Below the pieces are notes generated by a model. The model saw only the letters and a program-made list of their open reading frames with translations. It was not told the DNA's origin and did no database searches. From NCBI GenBank assembly GCA_903938205.1, contig CAJACJ010000156.1:1-5773 (forward strand): a stretch of DNA of 5,773 nt. Reading direction: 5' to 3'. Below, one piece after another: positions 5,252 through 5,773 of the stretch (its first letter is position 1; the number at the start of each line of letters is the position of its first letter). The DNA is from an uncultured bacterium (GTDB taxonomy: Bacteria; Planctomycetota; Phycisphaerae; Phycisphaerales; SM1A02). A program made the translations under genes and the position numbers.

Positions 5252-5773
5252 ATGCCCGACCTTGCAACAACACTTCCCCGTTCTTTGGTGGCGCAAAGCC
5301 GCGTGTTGCGTCTTGGTCGCGCCAACACACCAACCCTGCTTATTCACCCGCGCTTTAACAAAGAAGCCGAAAAACCGCTAGAACCCGTGCCATTTCTTTT
5401 GTGGTTGCATGGCCGCACCGCGCAAAAAGAATTGGACAGCGGCCGCTATTTGCGCTTGTCACGCGCAGGCATTGCCACCGTGGCGCTTGATTTGCCCGCG
5501 CATGGAGAACGAGCCGTGCCCGAAAAGCAAACTTCCCAATTCTCGTTAGAAGTGATCGAAGAGTTGCTGAGTGAAATTCCTGGCGTGCTTGACGCGCTGA
5601 AACAATTTCCAGAATTTGATATGTCTCGCTGCGCCATTGGTGGATTTAGTTTGGGTGGCATGACTGCGCTTGCAGCGCTGTGCCAACCGCACGCATTTTC
5701 TGCAGCTCTTATTGAAGCAACAAGCGGCGACTGGAGCGAAATGGAATCGGCAAAACATGATCCGGTTCGTGCG
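5252..5773 (+). CDS. Alpha/beta hydrolase family protein (3' end outside window)
   Basis: This is a serine hydrolase of the alpha/beta fold, probably an esterase or dienelactone-hydrolase-like enzyme; its substrate is not predictable. The frame is open from ATG 5252 to the window end (174 residues), with no stop. Visible in order are: LLWLHGRTA (49-57), where His-Gly forms the oxyanion-hole motif; a strand with LDLPAHGER (79-87), the usual segment after beta 4; and the nucleophile elbow GFSLGG (131-136), with Ser133 as the likely catalytic serine, followed by MTALAAL. The acid and histidine of the triad would lie beyond the window. There is no signal peptide, so it is probably cytoplasmic. 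The ATG has no Shine-Dalgarno sequence; a GTG at codon 13 is an alternative start, but the residues before it look like ordinary protein. It is divergent from rsmD and may begin a new transcription unit. Confidence 0.88.
   Translation, partial: MPDLATTLPRSLVAQSRVLRLGRANTPTLLIHPRFNKEAEKPLEPVPFLLWLHGRTAQKELDSGRYLRLSRAGIATVALDLPAHGERAVPEKQTSQFSLEVIEELLSEIPGVLDALKQFPEFDMSRCAIGGFSLGGMTALAALCQPHAFSAALIEATSGDWSEMESAKHDPVRA

Noticed and set aside
5446..5758. Minus-strand open frames (5446-5661 and 5546-5758) opposite the hydrolase
   Set aside because: The + strand frame from 5252 has three consecutive alpha/beta hydrolase motifs in the right order; the minus frames show none.

Overview
The window is a compact stretch of bacterial chromosome with seven genes, all placed by reading frame and family motifs. 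It contains no RNA gene, mobile element, CRISPR array or long repeat that I could see. Base composition is moderate, and translation signals are mixed: three gene starts (693, 5171, 5252) have no Shine-Dalgarno sequence, while three others (1379, 2644, 4459) have a recognisable or plausible one. A DUF3299-like protein beside a LolD-like/FtsX-like ABC pair, the mixed start signals and an enlarged IspD would fit a Planctomycetota-type bacterium, possibly Phycisphaerae. That placement is an inference of low to moderate confidence, because no rRNA or lineage-specific marker is present.

Layout. Positions 1-599 (+) hold the C-terminal part of the DNA helicase RecG. After a 93-bp AT-rich gap comes a three-gene operon on the + strand: a LolD-like ABC ATPase (693-1382), an FtsX/MacB-type permease (1379-2644) and a membrane-anchored DUF3299-like protein (2644-3555). 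The three are joined by stop/start overlaps, so they are very likely translated together. A 109-bp convergent gap with two hairpin candidates separates this operon from two minus-strand housekeeping genes: ispD (3665-4459, isoprenoid precursor synthesis) and, upstream of it, rsmD (4581-5171, 16S rRNA m2G966 methylation). An 80-bp divergent intergenic region then leads to an alpha/beta hydrolase on the + strand (5252 onward), cut off by the window edge after its nucleophile elbow.

How the genes work together. RecG, IspD, RsmD and the hydrolase have no obvious shared pathway. The ABC trio is the coherent unit and the most interesting part. The ATPase and permease have the architecture of mechanotransmission/lipoprotein-release transporters (MacB/LolCDE superfamily). 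The DUF3299-like protein would sit outside the membrane on a long flexible Thr/Ser/Ala-rich tether. The permease's extracytoplasmic domain carries a His/Glu-rich loop, which suggests a metal-linked role, but the substrate cannot be read from the sequence.
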